Positions 45,363 to 56,000 of a DNA stretch of 64,000 nucleotides are shown piece by piece. The position numbers and the translations under genes are program-made. Each line of letters opens with the position of its first letter. The first letter of the stretch is position 1. The stretch comes from Bythopirellula polymerisocia (GTDB lineage: Bacteria; Planctomycetota; Planctomycetia; Pirellulales; Lacipirellulaceae): the NCBI RefSeq assembly GCF_007860015.1, contig NZ_SJPS01000004.1, forward strand, positions 740,892 to 804,891, given 5' to 3'. Under the pieces are notes generated by a model. It was given only the letters and a program-made list of their open reading frames with translations, made no database searches and was not told the DNA's origin.

Positions 45363-46925
45363 TCACGAATCCCTTCCATGCCGACCTGATATCTTGCGAG
45401 ATGCATCATAGAGCACATCGCGATATTTGTTGCGAATATCCAGATAACTCCAGAACAAATAGAGATTCCCCGCCCCTGACCCACTCAACAGCACCCACGA
45501 CAATAAGAGTGGGAACATAGGCGCAGGATTGGCACCCGCCTGAACCACCGGCTGTGGCGATTGCGATTGCGGTTCAGCCTGGGTGTTCCAGTCAAAATTG
45601 GTTGGCGGCGTTGTCGCTTGGCTGCCCGCAGGGGGTGTTGAGTTGGGATTCTGCTGAGCGATCGGCAGGCCATTGGCACCTCGCAATTCAGCATCGGCTG
45701 GCACGTTTAGCATGTTCCGGCGAATCTCTGGAACAGACGACTGCCCCTGCAGAGGCTGCGTGGCAGGCCTGGCTGATCCTGAATCGCTGCTCACAGTGGG
45801 AGTGAAGTCCGGAAAGCTCAGTCCTGATTCTTTTGGTTCGTCACTTGCCGGGGTCCTGCTCCGGTTGTCGGCAAGATCAAAGCTATCTCTCTCGGGAGCT
45901 GGAATCGAGTCAGGGTATCGTTGGCCTTGAGGAATGACACTTGAGTTTCTCGAATTAAAGGCCGGTGCCGAACCACCCGGCGAGCTGTTGCCTGTCGCCC
46001 CCTGGCCTGCACTGAAATTCTGATTGCCCAAGCGCGACGAATCGACGCCAGGTACCGCATTGTTTGTCATGCGACGAGAATCACTTGAGGTAGGATTAGG
46101 CGCAGCACTGGTTCGCGATTGCCAATCTCCTCCCGGGCTCACGCCCGATGGCTGGGCAGTGCTTCGATTGTTCTGAAGTTGAGTTCCACCAGGAGGCAAA
46201 ATGGTTTGGCCGTTGTCTGCTAGGCCGCTGCGAACATTGCTGTCCGCTGTGGGCGTACTGCCGGGTGGCAATATCTGCGAATCCTGGGAGGTTGATCCCT
46301 GAGCGATACCGCCGGCTGGTTCTCCACCAAACAGTTGGCGAATGTTCGAGTTGACCGTCTCGCCCACGTTTCTTACCTGACTACTCATTTGCTGCCCCGT
46401 GCGATCCACTGCATCGGAGATACTACGGCCCGGATCAGGGGGCAAGATATCTTGGGTCGCTTGAGTAGCTGCCTCGCGCACTGCTTGTCCACCGTTTTGC
46501 AACGAACGGGCAAAGGCCTCTTGCGAACTCAAGGGATTCTCGCTGGGCGGCAGCACAGGTTGCGTAACCGCCGGTTGAGAAGCATATCGGTTGTCGCCGG
46601 TGTTATTGGGATAAGTGTATTGTGCCTCGACAATTCCCTCACGGGATTCTTTCGAATCATCATCCGGCCACGGCTTGAGGTTGGTCACGAGGTTCTGTTG
46701 GGGAACACTCCCAGATCCGACGACAATGCGTACGCGCTTGATGGGTCGCACATGATCGGGAACGTCCACGGAAAGCGGGATCGAATCGCCTCCCTTGAGA
46801 GTACTGACCAATTCAGGTTCCAGTTGGATGACGCATTCGTAACTGGCACTGCCATCTGGCATCGGTTGCCAACCACACACGACTGCCATCCCTGAGACGA
46901 GCAAGAACACAAGTCCTGTGACCAT
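45363..46925 (-). CDS. Disordered membrane protein with N- and C-terminal helices
   Basis: 520 residues with GGAAAGGA before the ATG. An N-terminal hydrophobic segment (TGLVFLLVSGMAVVCG) leads into a small beta domain (residues ~20-80), then ~370 residues rich in Pro, Gln, Ser, Asn and Gly with recurring motifs ILPPG, ILPPD and VLPPS. A second hydrophobic segment (PMFPLLLSWVLLSGSGAGNLYLFW) lies near the C-terminus, followed by a basic cytoplasmic tail. I do not recognise the family. The repeat motifs and disorder suggest a scaffold or stalk spanning the periplasm. Confidence 0.6.
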   Translation of the reverse strand: MVTGLVFLLVSGMAVVCGWQPMPDGSASYECVIQLEPELVSTLKGGDSIPLSVDVPDHVRPIKRVRIVVGSGSVPQQNLVTNLKPWPDDDSKESREGIVEAQYTYPNNTGDNRYASQPAVTQPVLPPSENPLSSQEAFARSLQNGGQAVREAATQATQDILPPDPGRSISDAVDRTGQQMSSQVRNVGETVNSNIRQLFGGEPAGGIAQGSTSQDSQILPPGSTPTADSNVRSGLADNGQTILPPGGTQLQNNRSTAQPSGVSPGGDWQSRTSAAPNPTSSDSRRMTNNAVPGVDSSRLGNQNFSAGQGATGNSSPGGSAPAFNSRNSSVIPQGQRYPDSIPAPERDSFDLADNRSRTPASDEPKESGLSFPDFTPTVSSDSGSARPATQPLQGQSSVPEIRRNMLNVPADAELRGANGLPIAQQNPNSTPPAGSQATTPPTNFDWNTQAEPQSQSPQPVVQAGANPAPMFPLLLSWVLLSGSGAGNLYLFWSYLDIRNKYRDVLYDASRKISGRHGRDS

Positions 46926-47775
46926 GTCCGAAATCCTTTCCTTAAAACTGCCCGGCGGCTCAAAAGCAGCGGGGCGATCAACTCCTAAAAACGCGTTTGC
47001 TGCGAATCGCTGTCAATTCTATCCCAAAACGGCAAAACCTCAAAGACAAGCCAGCAGAGAAAGCAATGGAAGATTGGCCACCTGGTTTACCGGAGTGCTA
47101 TCACCGCCCGAGTCTTAACGGAAATTGGCTCAGCAGATCTCAAGTTGGTCATCTTGGCAACTTGGTCATGTTGGCCGCGTGTTTTTTCGAGGGTACGCCG
47201 GCACACTTTTTGGGGTTGCGGGGTAGCTGAGAGTCTAGAGTCATGTGTCTAGGGCCATACATTCAAGCTCTTGACTTTCGACCTGCACCTTAACAGATCG
47301 GGTGGCACAATTTCTACAAGAATCGCAGGAAGAATTTTACCACAGAGGGCACCGATGGCACGGAGGAGAGGATGGGGGACAGGGGGCGGTGTAGGTTGGT
47401 AGGCTGCAAACGAGCCGTGCGCAGTTCCGGCATGCGAAGCGGTTCCTTCGCGCAGGTTGGGCGCTGGATGGGACTTTCCCTTTTGTCATTCTGTTAAAAA
47501 CTTTTTTTACAAAACAAAACCCCCTCCTTTTTTGAGGGTCTGATTTTCTGTAAAGCGTTATGGTGTTGAGGTTTGCGGCGTAGCGGGGGTCGCCGAGTTT
47601 GGTGAGTTTTGTAAAACAAAACCCCGGCTCCCCGAGGCCAAAAAGTGAAAGCTTCGGGCAATCTAAGGCCAGGCGAGCTTCGACGGATCTCTAGCCGTGT
47701 CGAAGCTGTTCGCCGACACATATACGGTTCGATTGTCAAAGATCAGCGCAGCACCAAAGGGTTCAATGTAGAGAG

Positions 47776-47873
47776 CGAAACTTAGCCAACAAAAACATAG
47801 CCACAGAGTTCAGAGAGATTTCAGAATACTGAATAATAAAAAATTCTCTGTGCTCTCGGTGTTCTCTGTGGCT
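47776..47873. repeat. Inverted repeat element, copy 1
   Basis: The left part reads CGAAACTTAGCCAACAAAAA then CATAGCCACAGAG. AGCCACAGAG (47799-47808) pairs with CTCTGTGGCT (47864-47873). The sequence CGAAACTTAGCCAAC recurs, inverted and with one base added, at 48484-48499. Confidence 0.6.
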
Positions 47874-47955
47874 CTATTGATTCAAATCTTCGCAGCTTGC
47901 ACAGATTTATGGAACAGGAGGTCATAGTTGTAACGGAGGGAATGAAAGAGGTTGC

Positions 47956-48012
47956 AGGAACACTAATCTGCGCTAATCAGATTAGTGAAGATCAGCGAGG
48001 ATTAGTGTTCCT
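47956..48012. repeat. Nested ACTAATC palindrome
   Basis: AGGAACACTAATC (47956-47968) and GATTAGTGTTCCT (48000-48012) are perfect inverted copies. Between them lies CTAATCAGATTAG, a second small palindrome, so the element folds into a nested hairpin. Confidence 0.65.
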
Positions 48013-48376
48013 CTCAACCATTCCTATTTTCACTCTGTTGTCTCAGTTTCTCGCCACGGCGAGTCGCCTCTGGGGACCTCATGTTCCAAGTGTTTTGGTT
48101 GTGGCCACAGGCCGCGCTGGGAACAGCGATTCTTGTGCCCACGTTTTGCGTTGGTATGCATCCCTTCGACACTCAGCTCGCAATCAGCGCGCAGCTTGAG
48201 CTTGGATGGTGCCACGACTCAGGTATTTCTTCGCGAAACTTTTTTAAATAATAAAAAACTCCCCCTTTCATCAGCGAGCTGGCGAGATTCAAATCCTTAT
48301 CGGATCAAGACTTGCGTATCTACCAGCAAGGTCCACGGGTCGGAGTTTTTAGAAAAAAACCCCGTTCTGAGTCAGG

Positions 48377-48508
48377 AAAACTGCAAAGTCAGAAAACCCA
48401 AAAATAGCATAGCCACAGAGAACACAGAGAATTCCTTGTTTTCTGTGCTCTGAGATCTCTGCGATCTCTGTGGCCATTTTTTAGTTGGCTAAGTTTTCGA
48501 CTTTGCAA
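48377..48508. repeat. Inverted repeat element, copy 2 (long imperfect palindrome)
   Basis: The left half has AACTGCAAAGTC, AGAAAAC, AAAAAT and ATAGCCACAGAGAACACAGAGA. The right half has TCTCTGTGGCCATTTTTT then GTTGGCTAAGTTTTCGACTTTGCAATT, its inverted counterpart. AGCCACAGAG at 48411 pairs with CTCTGTGGC at 48466-48474. The whole ~130-bp stretch can fold on itself and shares its arms with copy 1 at 47776. Confidence 0.6.
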
Positions 48509-48910
48509 TTCCCCCCCGCTCTGAGTGACAAAGCTGGACAAGCATCGTGGTGGTGATAACTCCGGCAACTCGTCCCAAGTCTCGACTCACGCACCGACGC
48601 GCGTCGTGCGCGCAGACCAAGCGCCAACCGATCTGGCCAACCACTAACCACTACATTTCTTAATTATCAATGAGCTTGCCTGGTGGGTGAGCTACGACCA
48701 TTATCGTGATTGGTGTGTTGGAAATCTACAACGATTTTTGGGCCAGACCGTGGACAGGCGCGAGACGCTAGTTGCTAGGCGCTAGTCAGTAGGGAGATTG
48801 AGATTTTGGGGGGGCTAGGATCTGGGGGCTGGGGGAAGATTTTTTGCCACCGAGTTCACAGAGACCACTGAGGGGAGTAAAGCGATGAGTGAGGAATAAT
48901 GTCCAATCGC

Positions 48911-49022
48911 CAATCACCAATCACCAATCACCAATCACCAATCACCAATCACCAATCACCAATCACCAATCACCAATCACCAATCACCAATCACCAATCA
49001 CCAATCACCAATCACCAATCAC
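48911..49022 (+). repeat. 16 perfect copies of a 7-bp tandem repeat
   Basis: CAATCAC is repeated 16 times without a change over 112 bases, ending 197 bases before the ECF sigma start at 49220. Because 7 is not a multiple of 3, the array cycles through all frames with a 21-bp period and encodes (SPITNHQ)n without stops, so a frame stays open from 48899 into the sigma gene. Such arrays change copy number by slippage. Confidence 0.9.
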
Positions 49023-49219
49023 AAACCACATTTCCCCTAGCCTCTATCCTCTATCCTCTATTTGCCCGGGATATGGGAATCGCGACGGCAGTAACTTATC
49101 TAATGAGACGGTTGGGAGCTTACATCGTTTTGCTGCCGGCTCTGCCGTCAACCTATCTCTATCCTATCTTTGCAGAGAAAGTGTGGATTTTCGCTGGAAG
49201 GCCTAATACACTGAGTCCT

Positions 49220-49783
49220 ATGAAAGACGTCACGCTTATCCTTCAACAAATCCAAGAGGGTCGCGCCGAAGCAAGTGCCGACCTCTTTCCAGCGGTCTAC
49301 GCCGAACTGCGCCGGCTTGCTACGGCGAAGATGAGCCACGAGCGCGTCGACCATACGCTCTCCTCGACGGCCCTGGTGCATGAGGCGTACGTGCGGCTAG
49401 TGGATACCGACACGGTCCGCCACTGGGATAGCCGCGCGCACTTCTTCTCTGCCGCGGCCGAGGCTATGCGGCGTATACTGATCGATCATGCCCGCCAGAA
49501 GTTGGCCACTAAACGGGGTGGAGATTTACAGCGTCATGCTGCCAGCGACGATTTAGCTGTCCTGCCCGCTGACCCAGCGATGCTAATTGATTTGAACGAA
49601 GCAATCGAGCGGCTGGAGGCTTCGGATGCCGAGTCCGCCGAAATGTTGAAGCTGGTGCTCTTTGCCGGTTCGTCGGTCGCCGAGGCGGGGCGGCTGCTGG
49701 GTATGACTCGCGACGTGGCTTATGGCCACTGGGACTATATTCGCAGCTGGTTTGCAGTCCATTTCGACGGCTCAGTCGCTTAA
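49220..49783 (+). CDS. ECF-type RNA polymerase sigma factor (planctomycete family)
   Basis: 187 residues from the ATG at 49220, where VTLILQQIQEGRAEASADLFP begins as in the 'ECF-like' sigma family abundant in planctomycetes. Region 2 is YAELRRLATAKMSHERVDHTLSS through LVHEAYVRLVD and HFFSAAAEAMRRILIDHARQK. The region 4 helix-turn-helix is SSVAEAGRLLGMTRDVAYGHWDYIRSW. A longer frame runs upstream through the heptamer array, but that part is not sigma-like. It lies upstream of two PEP-CTERM genes and a Ser/Thr kinase, a pairing often seen for this family, so it may direct expression of surface proteins. Confidence 0.88.
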   Translation: MKDVTLILQQIQEGRAEASADLFPAVYAELRRLATAKMSHERVDHTLSSTALVHEAYVRLVDTDTVRHWDSRAHFFSAAAEAMRRILIDHARQKLATKRGGDLQRHAASDDLAVLPADPAMLIDLNEAIERLEASDAESAEMLKLVLFAGSSVAEAGRLLGMTRDVAYGHWDYIRSWFAVHFDGSVA

Positions 49784-50050
49784 GTCAAGTAATCACTTGA
49801 AGTTGCGACTTTTCTTGCTCGCCCAGTTTCTCGCGAAACTACCGGCTCTATCCGCAATCTTTGCAACTATCAACCTACACCTCTCGGGCAGCTAGAAAAG
49901 TTTTTCAGCTTTTCTGGAATTTTGTTGCCGACATGCTCGTATCCGAATCCGCATGTTTACTTAGAGGTCGACTGCGAGCCACTCACCTCGCTCAACTTCT
50001 TAACGAGTCCCTGCGAAAAAACTTGCATTTACCAAGCCCCGGAGTAATCC

Positions 50051-51397
50051 ATGCACTATCTCAGAATTCCACCGCGATTAGCCGGAATTGATCGCAATTT
50101 GACACCGGCACTCTTTTTCGTCCTATTTGCCTCGTTTGCAATTCCTGCTCCATCCTATGCGGGTCGTGCATTCTCGTTTGGCGATGGTGAAAGAGGTAAT
50201 ACGGGACTCGGTGTCGCAACGTATGCGACGGCATCTGCGACTCCCATAGTTACGCCAAATTTCAATGGAAATGCTATCAAACAAGTCTCTGCCGGTTCTG
50301 CCTATAGCCTAATCCTTGGCGACGATGGTGCAGTGTACTCATTTGGTTGGAACTTTAACGGTCGTACAGGGCTCGGGCTGACAGATCTTGAGAGCAATAC
50401 ATTCAGCCCCACTGAGATAGACATGTCGAGCCTCGTTGGCGAAACGGTTGCCAAGGTAGAGACTGGGGGAACTTTTAGCTTATTATTGACCGAAGATGGA
50501 GACGTTTTTTCGTTTGGTGACAACAGCGCCGGACAAGCAGGAGTGGGGACCAATGTAAGTGAAGTGCCGACCGCATCGCCAATAAATAAGACCTACATAC
50601 AGAATAGAGCAATTTCTCAGATCTCGGCAGGATCGCATCACGGCCTGCTTTTAGCCGACGACGGCTCGGTCTTTTCCTTTGGCCGTAGCACCCATGGACA
50701 GACCGGCCTGGGTACGGATAACGATGTTCTAATTCCTACCCCCATCAACAGTTCCTATTTCAACGGCAAGACGATCGTCCAGGTATCTGCTGGCAACAGT
50801 TACAGCCTGCTATTGGCGGATGATGGGACGGTGTTTTCATTTGGCGATAACGGAGGGGGCCAGACTGGCCTGGGTACGACTAATTTTGATGCTTTGTTTC
50901 CAACCCCGATCGATACCTCGAATCTAACGGGCAAAAAGATCGTGCAGATCTCGGCATTTGATGCCACGAGCTTTCTCCTAGCCGACGACGGTACGGTTTT
51001 CTCATTTGGCGACAATGCCAATGGCCGAGCTGGGCTCGGATCAGTTATCCAGACGGCGCTCGTTGCTACTCCAATTGACTCTACCAATCTAGCTGGCAAG
51101 AAAATCGTCGAAGTATCTGCTGGGGACGATCACAGCCTACTCCTGGCCGACGATGGCACGGCGTTTTCTTTCGGAAGGAACGAACACTGGGGGCAAACCG
51201 GACTGGGTACCACCGTGGGGGACACCTTTATCGCTACACCCATCGATGTATCGAACCTCGGTAGCAGAACAATCACGCAAGTTTCCGCTGGTGGCTTGCA
51301 TAGCTTGTTGTTAACCGTTCCTGAGCCGCCTTCGTTCGCACTTTTGGGTTTAGTCCTGGGAGCATCCTGTTGCTTCGGTGGGCGCAACCATAACTGA
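50051..51397 (+). CDS. RCC1-repeat PEP-CTERM protein
   Basis: 448 residues with CGGAG before the ATG. After a signal peptide (LFFVLFASFAIPAPSYA), seven repeats of about 50-60 residues each carry a core such as FSFGDNSAGQAGVG, FSFGRSTHGQTGLG or FSFGDNANGRAGLG followed by VSAG-HSLLLADDG, which is the RCC1/BLIP-II pattern and predicts a seven-bladed propeller. VPEPPS and a hydrophobic segment end the protein, though the basic tail is weak (GGRNHN). An exported surface protein, probably for protein-protein or ligand binding. Confidence 0.9.
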   Translation: MHYLRIPPRLAGIDRNLTPALFFVLFASFAIPAPSYAGRAFSFGDGERGNTGLGVATYATASATPIVTPNFNGNAIKQVSAGSAYSLILGDDGAVYSFGWNFNGRTGLGLTDLESNTFSPTEIDMSSLVGETVAKVETGGTFSLLLTEDGDVFSFGDNSAGQAGVGTNVSEVPTASPINKTYIQNRAISQISAGSHHGLLLADDGSVFSFGRSTHGQTGLGTDNDVLIPTPINSSYFNGKTIVQVSAGNSYSLLLADDGTVFSFGDNGGGQTGLGTTNFDALFPTPIDTSNLTGKKIVQISAFDATSFLLADDGTVFSFGDNANGRAGLGSVIQTALVATPIDSTNLAGKKIVEVSAGDDHSLLLADDGTAFSFGRNEHWGQTGLGTTVGDTFIATPIDVSNLGSRTITQVSAGGLHSLLLTVPEPPSFALLGLVLGASCCFGGRNHN

Positions 51398-51430
51398 GTT
51401 ACTGATCAATCTAGAAGAAAGGAAACAACG

Positions 51431-52813
51431 ATGACCCTTCGCAAGAACTATCAGACCGTCATTTGTTTAACTCTCTCGCTGGTACTTGGGCTTACAGCCG
51501 CCAATGTGTGCTTTGCCGGTAAAGGTGGAAACGGCGGCAAGCCCGGTGGTGGAAATCCGCCACCGTTGCCAAACATCCGCTATACGATTACCCCCGTGAT
51601 CACGCCCAACGGGGGCTACATCTATATGGACCATAACAACGACGCCGCAGTAGTTGGATGGAATACGATCGACGACTCAGGGCTAGGACGCCGTTCCTTC
51701 GCCTACCTACCCGGGATTTCCACGACGCAGGCTTATTATCTCGACGATCCGATTCTGGGTGTCTCTAGCATCCCCAACGGTTGGCACACTCGCTCAGCCA
51801 TCGGCATTAATAATGTGGGTACGATCGTAGGGAACTTGGAGCCCGACGGCGCGACTGAAAACATTACAGAGCGTCCCTTTGTCATTCGCAACATTTACGA
51901 CCCCACACCGACTCTCGAGGTCCTGGGGCCGTTCGATCCGCTTGCGGACCGCGAATCAGTAAACGTGGTGAACGATCAGGGCGACTTCGCTGTCCTTTCC
52001 GAGCGTGGGCCGAATGGCGGCTATCCCGACAAAGTGTACGTCGGCAACCTGAGCGCCCCGGGAGCAGCTGTGGAGATTGACTTCGCCGTACTGGGTATTG
52101 GCCATCTCGATATTAATGATGGCAGCTTCGATAACCTCAAAATCACGAACCAAGATGCAAACGGTGTCGCGACCTTGGTGGGCGTCGCGCAAGATGGTGG
52201 TCAGGAATGGATTTTCCGTACGAAACTAGACGGGTCGAGCTACGAGGCACTCCAACTTGGCGTCCCCCTGTTCAGCGACAGCGCCGGTACCCATAGCGTG
52301 TCGAGTATAGCGCCGGCTATCGACATAAACGACGACGGCGATGTCCAGCTATCCATTTCTGTCCAGAGTGCCAAGGGTAAAGGGAAGAGCAACACCTATG
52401 CGGCGATTTGGCGGCAGGACGATTCGGCCATCGTAAAAGTTCCTGGCGCGAATGTGACCGACTCGTTATATGCCATGACCAACAGCGACGGCGACTTCCT
52501 GCTGCCGGACTACTCCACGGACTCCTTGTGGAACGCGGACTGGAGTGCCAGTAACGGACCAATCGCCATCGCCGACCTGATCGATCCGAGCGATCCGAAT
52601 CGATCGCTCTTCAATGGCGCACGTGAGTTGACCGATCGAGATGCGACAGGTTGGCCTACACTCGTTACCAACTCAGGCAGCACATTTCTCGTCCTCCGGC
52701 CGGAAGTGGCTGCCAGTATCAATGTCGTTGCTGTTCCCGAACCAACTTGCCTGGTTCTCTTAGGTTTCAGTGGACTTGTCATCGTTTCGCGCCGTAGTAT
52801 CAAGGTTTTCTGA
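51431..52813 (+). CDS. PEP-CTERM protein, exported
   Basis: 460 residues, AAGGA before the ATG. A signal peptide (VICLTLSLVLGLTAANVCFA) precedes a Gly-rich linker (GKGGNGGKPGGGNPPP). The body shows recurring segments with NDAAVVGWNT, INNVGTIVGNLEPDG, VNDQGDFAVLSE and INDDGDVQLSIS, spaced like the HAF/extracellular-repeat beta-propellers found in planctomycetes. The end VPEPTCLVLLGFSGLVIVSRRS is the exosortase signal. It lies 34 bases after the RCC1 gene and is probably co-transcribed with it. Confidence 0.85.
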   Translation: MTLRKNYQTVICLTLSLVLGLTAANVCFAGKGGNGGKPGGGNPPPLPNIRYTITPVITPNGGYIYMDHNNDAAVVGWNTIDDSGLGRRSFAYLPGISTTQAYYLDDPILGVSSIPNGWHTRSAIGINNVGTIVGNLEPDGATENITERPFVIRNIYDPTPTLEVLGPFDPLADRESVNVVNDQGDFAVLSERGPNGGYPDKVYVGNLSAPGAAVEIDFAVLGIGHLDINDGSFDNLKITNQDANGVATLVGVAQDGGQEWIFRTKLDGSSYEALQLGVPLFSDSAGTHSVSSIAPAIDINDDGDVQLSISVQSAKGKGKSNTYAAIWRQDDSAIVKVPGANVTDSLYAMTNSDGDFLLPDYSTDSLWNADWSASNGPIAIADLIDPSDPNRSLFNGARELTDRDATGWPTLVTNSGSTFLVLRPEVAASINVVAVPEPTCLVLLGFSGLVIVSRRSIKVF

Positions 52814-53012
52814 TTAGCGGGACGTGGAGCCGCCCATCTCGACTTCTAGGAGATTTTGCAAATCCGTTGATTTGTTGCGTGTCCACGAGGACAAGAATAA
52901 GATGAGTTCATCGAGCTTCATAAATTGAAGTTCCATATTCTCCAGGACAAAAGCACACAATGAGTCAGGTAATTATCCTAGGAGCTTACATGCTCACAGT
53001 GTTTCCCGCGGG

Positions 53013-56000
53013 ATGGAAATGCAAATGAGTGGTTCCTCAAAAGCAGAAAATTCCGCCAAATCAATCTTCCTGGCCGCGTTGCAGATAACGTCAGAAGTAG
53101 AACGCTCACGGTTCGTTGAGCACTCTTGCACACACAATCCAACTTTGCACACCGAAGTGGAAAAGCTGCTATCCGCCTGCAATCAGGATCATAGCAATCT
53201 CTTTTCACATGCCGTGAAGCAGTTGAATCCGCTGGTGGCCGCTCATAGACTCAAAGATGGGGAGTCATTGGCAGCTACCTGCGACCACTTCGATGTCGCG
53301 GAACACCCCGTCATCGATCGCTACAAATTGCTCGAGGAAATTGGTCACGGGGGAATGGGCACAGTCTACATGGCCCAGCAGTTGGAGCCGGTCAAAAGAC
53401 GTGTGGCCTTGAAGGTGATTAATCCCGGGATGGATAGCCGCGAAGTGATCGCTCGCTTCGAAGCGGAGCGGCAAGCGCTCGCGATGATGGACCATCCCCA
53501 CATTGCCCGCGTGCTCGATGCAGGCACAACCGACCAGGGACGGCCCTACTTCGTCATGGAATTGGTCCGTGGCGTGCCGATTACCGATTACTGCCAGCAA
53601 CAGCAGTTGGGGCTCGAAGATCGCTTGCGCCTGTTTACTGAAGTCTGCCAGGCCGTACAACATGCTCATCAAAAAGGCATCATCCACCGCGATCTGAAAC
53701 CCTCGAACGTGATGGTCAGCGATCATGACGGCGAGCCTGTGGTGAAGGTCATCGATTTTGGCGTGGCCAAGGCGCTGCACCAGGAGCTGACCGCGAAGAC
53801 GCTGTTCACGAAATTCTCGCAACTGGTGGGGACACCGCTCTACATGAGCCCCGAGCAGGCTCAATTGAGTGGATTGGACGTTGATACTCGGAGCGACGTC
53901 TATGCACTGGGCGTTTTGCTTTATGAGCTTTTGACGGGCACCACCCCGTTTGATCGGGAAACCTTGGCTCAGGCGGGGATCGATGCGGCGCGACGAATCA
54001 TTTGCGAAGAGGTGCCACCGCGGCCCAGCACTCGACTAAGCACGCTCCACGCGGTGGAGTCGACTCTCAAGACCAGCTCGCCCAAGGAAACCAAGCACGT
54101 AGAGCTGGAATTGCGTGACGAGCTCGACTGGATCGTTATGAAAGCTTTGGAGAAGGATCGAAAGCGGCGTTACGAATCAGCGAGCGCCATGGCGGCCGAT
54201 GTCCAACGGTACTTGCAGGATGAACCGGTCGAAGCTTGTCCACCTGCAAAGCTCTATCTGCTAAAGAAGTTTACGGAACGCAACCGATCGCTTGTTGCCC
54301 TGTTGGCAGTCTCGCTGGCAGGCTTACTTATTAGCATTGCCGCACTAAGTTGGGGTATGCATCGGGCGTCTGTCGAAAGAGACAGAGCAGAAGCAGCCAA
54401 TCTGAATGCTCAGCAATCTGCAAAAGAGGCGAAGAAGGCAGCTGATAAGGAGTCTAAAGCTCGCAAGGAGGAAGCAAAGCAGCGTGAATATGCCGAGAAA
54501 GCTGTAAAAGATTCCGATGCGGTACAGGATTTTCTTGTTTACGACGTTCTTGGACAAGCATCTAGCACAATTCAGGACAATAACGGATACGCTCCCAAAC
54601 CCGTCCTAACCGTCCGAGAAGCATTGGACCGTGCTGCTGAAAAAGCTCTATCAAGATTCTCCGGCTCCCGCAGAAGTCATTGGCAGATCTTGTTTTATCT
54701 TGGGACGATATTTGGAAACCTCGATGACTATGAAACTGCTGAAAAGCTTTTTAGGAGAGCAGTCGATTTAGGCCGCAAAGAGGGAGATCAAAATTCTGCA
54801 TGGGTGAGGCCAGCCGAAACTGCGCTGGCTGCCTTGCTTGTCAAGAAGGGGCAATACAATGCAGCTATCCCCATTCTTGAAAGACTTCTAGACTCCAGCC
54901 ATCATACGTCAAATAATCCGCAACACTGGTTGGCAAAGGCTTATTCGCACACGGGCCAACACGAAGAGGCCATTCGGATTGCACGTGAATGGTACGAGCT
55001 TCGGTTGAAGGAAAGCGGAGCCAACAATGTGGAAACATTGACCGCACAGAATGGTCTAGCCAATGCATACAGTCTGGCCGGTAGATTCAAAGAAGCACTT
55101 GCGTTGTTTGAGAGTAGCTACGAAACGCTAGTGCGTACCAGGGGGCACGAAGACATTCTTACGCCGATTGCGGCAAACAATCTGGCATTTGCATATTCAG
55201 ATGTAGGTCGGCATGATGAAGCGAAAAAACTGTGCAGCGAAGCAATTATCTTGAAATCTCAAATCTACGGGGATGAGCATCCTGAAACCATCACAACCCG
55301 ATATATGTTCACAAAAATCCTAATCAAAGCTGAAGAACCTGAAACTGCTGCGGCCTTTGCTGACCAGGCCCTGAAGCAGGCTGAGAACACATTGGAAGAT
55401 AGTCATCGCATAAGAATTCGAGCCACTCATGAAAAAGCCCACGTAGATGAGAGTATGGGGCTTATTTTAGCCGCTGCCGAAAGAATTGATCAGGTACTGA
55501 CTGCTTACAACAACAGCGGTGGATTATCGACAGACCAGGGCCTCGCTGCGCGGGCTGATTTGGGACGCTGTCTCTCCCAAATCGGCCATCACAAGCGGGC
55601 AATCGAGCTATTGGAACACGTTGTACCCGAGCTGGAACAATTCTACGGACCGACTCACGAAAAACGATCCAAAACGCGTACCGATTTGGCGAATGCATAT
55701 CGAAGAAGCGGTGATGGCAAACGAGCTCGAGAGGTGTTGTCAGCTCTTCTAACCACATTGCAGAAGGAGCTCCCCGCGGACGACCCTCGGTTACTCGAAG
55801 CCCAAGCGAATCTCGCCATCCAAGAGTACGAACTGATCGGGGCTGATGACTCGCTTGCCAAACTCGAAGACATCTACGAACGCGCCAAAGAGGAGCGTCG
55901 GCTGCGCTTTGTGGGTGCCGAACTCGCTCACATATATCTAGATTTCGATCAGCCGGAAAAGGCACTCTTACAGCTCCATGCCAACATTGTGCTCTCTCGT

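Larger units (their letters stand above)
46926..49219. other. Repeat-rich non-coding region, 2.3 kb
   Basis: No frame here has recognisable protein character. The region is built from dispersed elements: arms reading CTTAGCCAAC and AGCCACAGAGA in both orientations (47776-48508), an ACTAATC palindrome (47956-48012), short copies of the CACAGAG motif near 47283 and 48850, GCTAGTTGCTAGGCGCTAG near 48766, a G-run motif near 48810, two ACAAAACAAAACCCC segments (about 47509 and 47612) and a heptamer array. It looks like a landing zone for small palindromic repeats lying between a membrane protein gene and an ECF sigma gene. Confidence 0.6.

Noticed and set aside
46997..47230. 77-residue plus-strand frame downstream of the disordered membrane protein gene
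   Set aside because: Trp/Pro-rich start is interesting, but there is no SD, motif or conservation I can judge.
47494..47739. 81-residue minus-strand frame in the repeat region
   Set aside because: It consists of repeat segments such as ACAAAACAAAACCCC and has no protein motif or SD.
48899..49030. CRISPR array
   Set aside because: The heptamers are contiguous with no spacers, and no cas gene is present.
48899..49219. N-terminal extension of the ECF sigma frame through the heptamer array
   Set aside because: The extension is repeat-derived and hydrophobic filler; sigma-like sequence starts at 49220.
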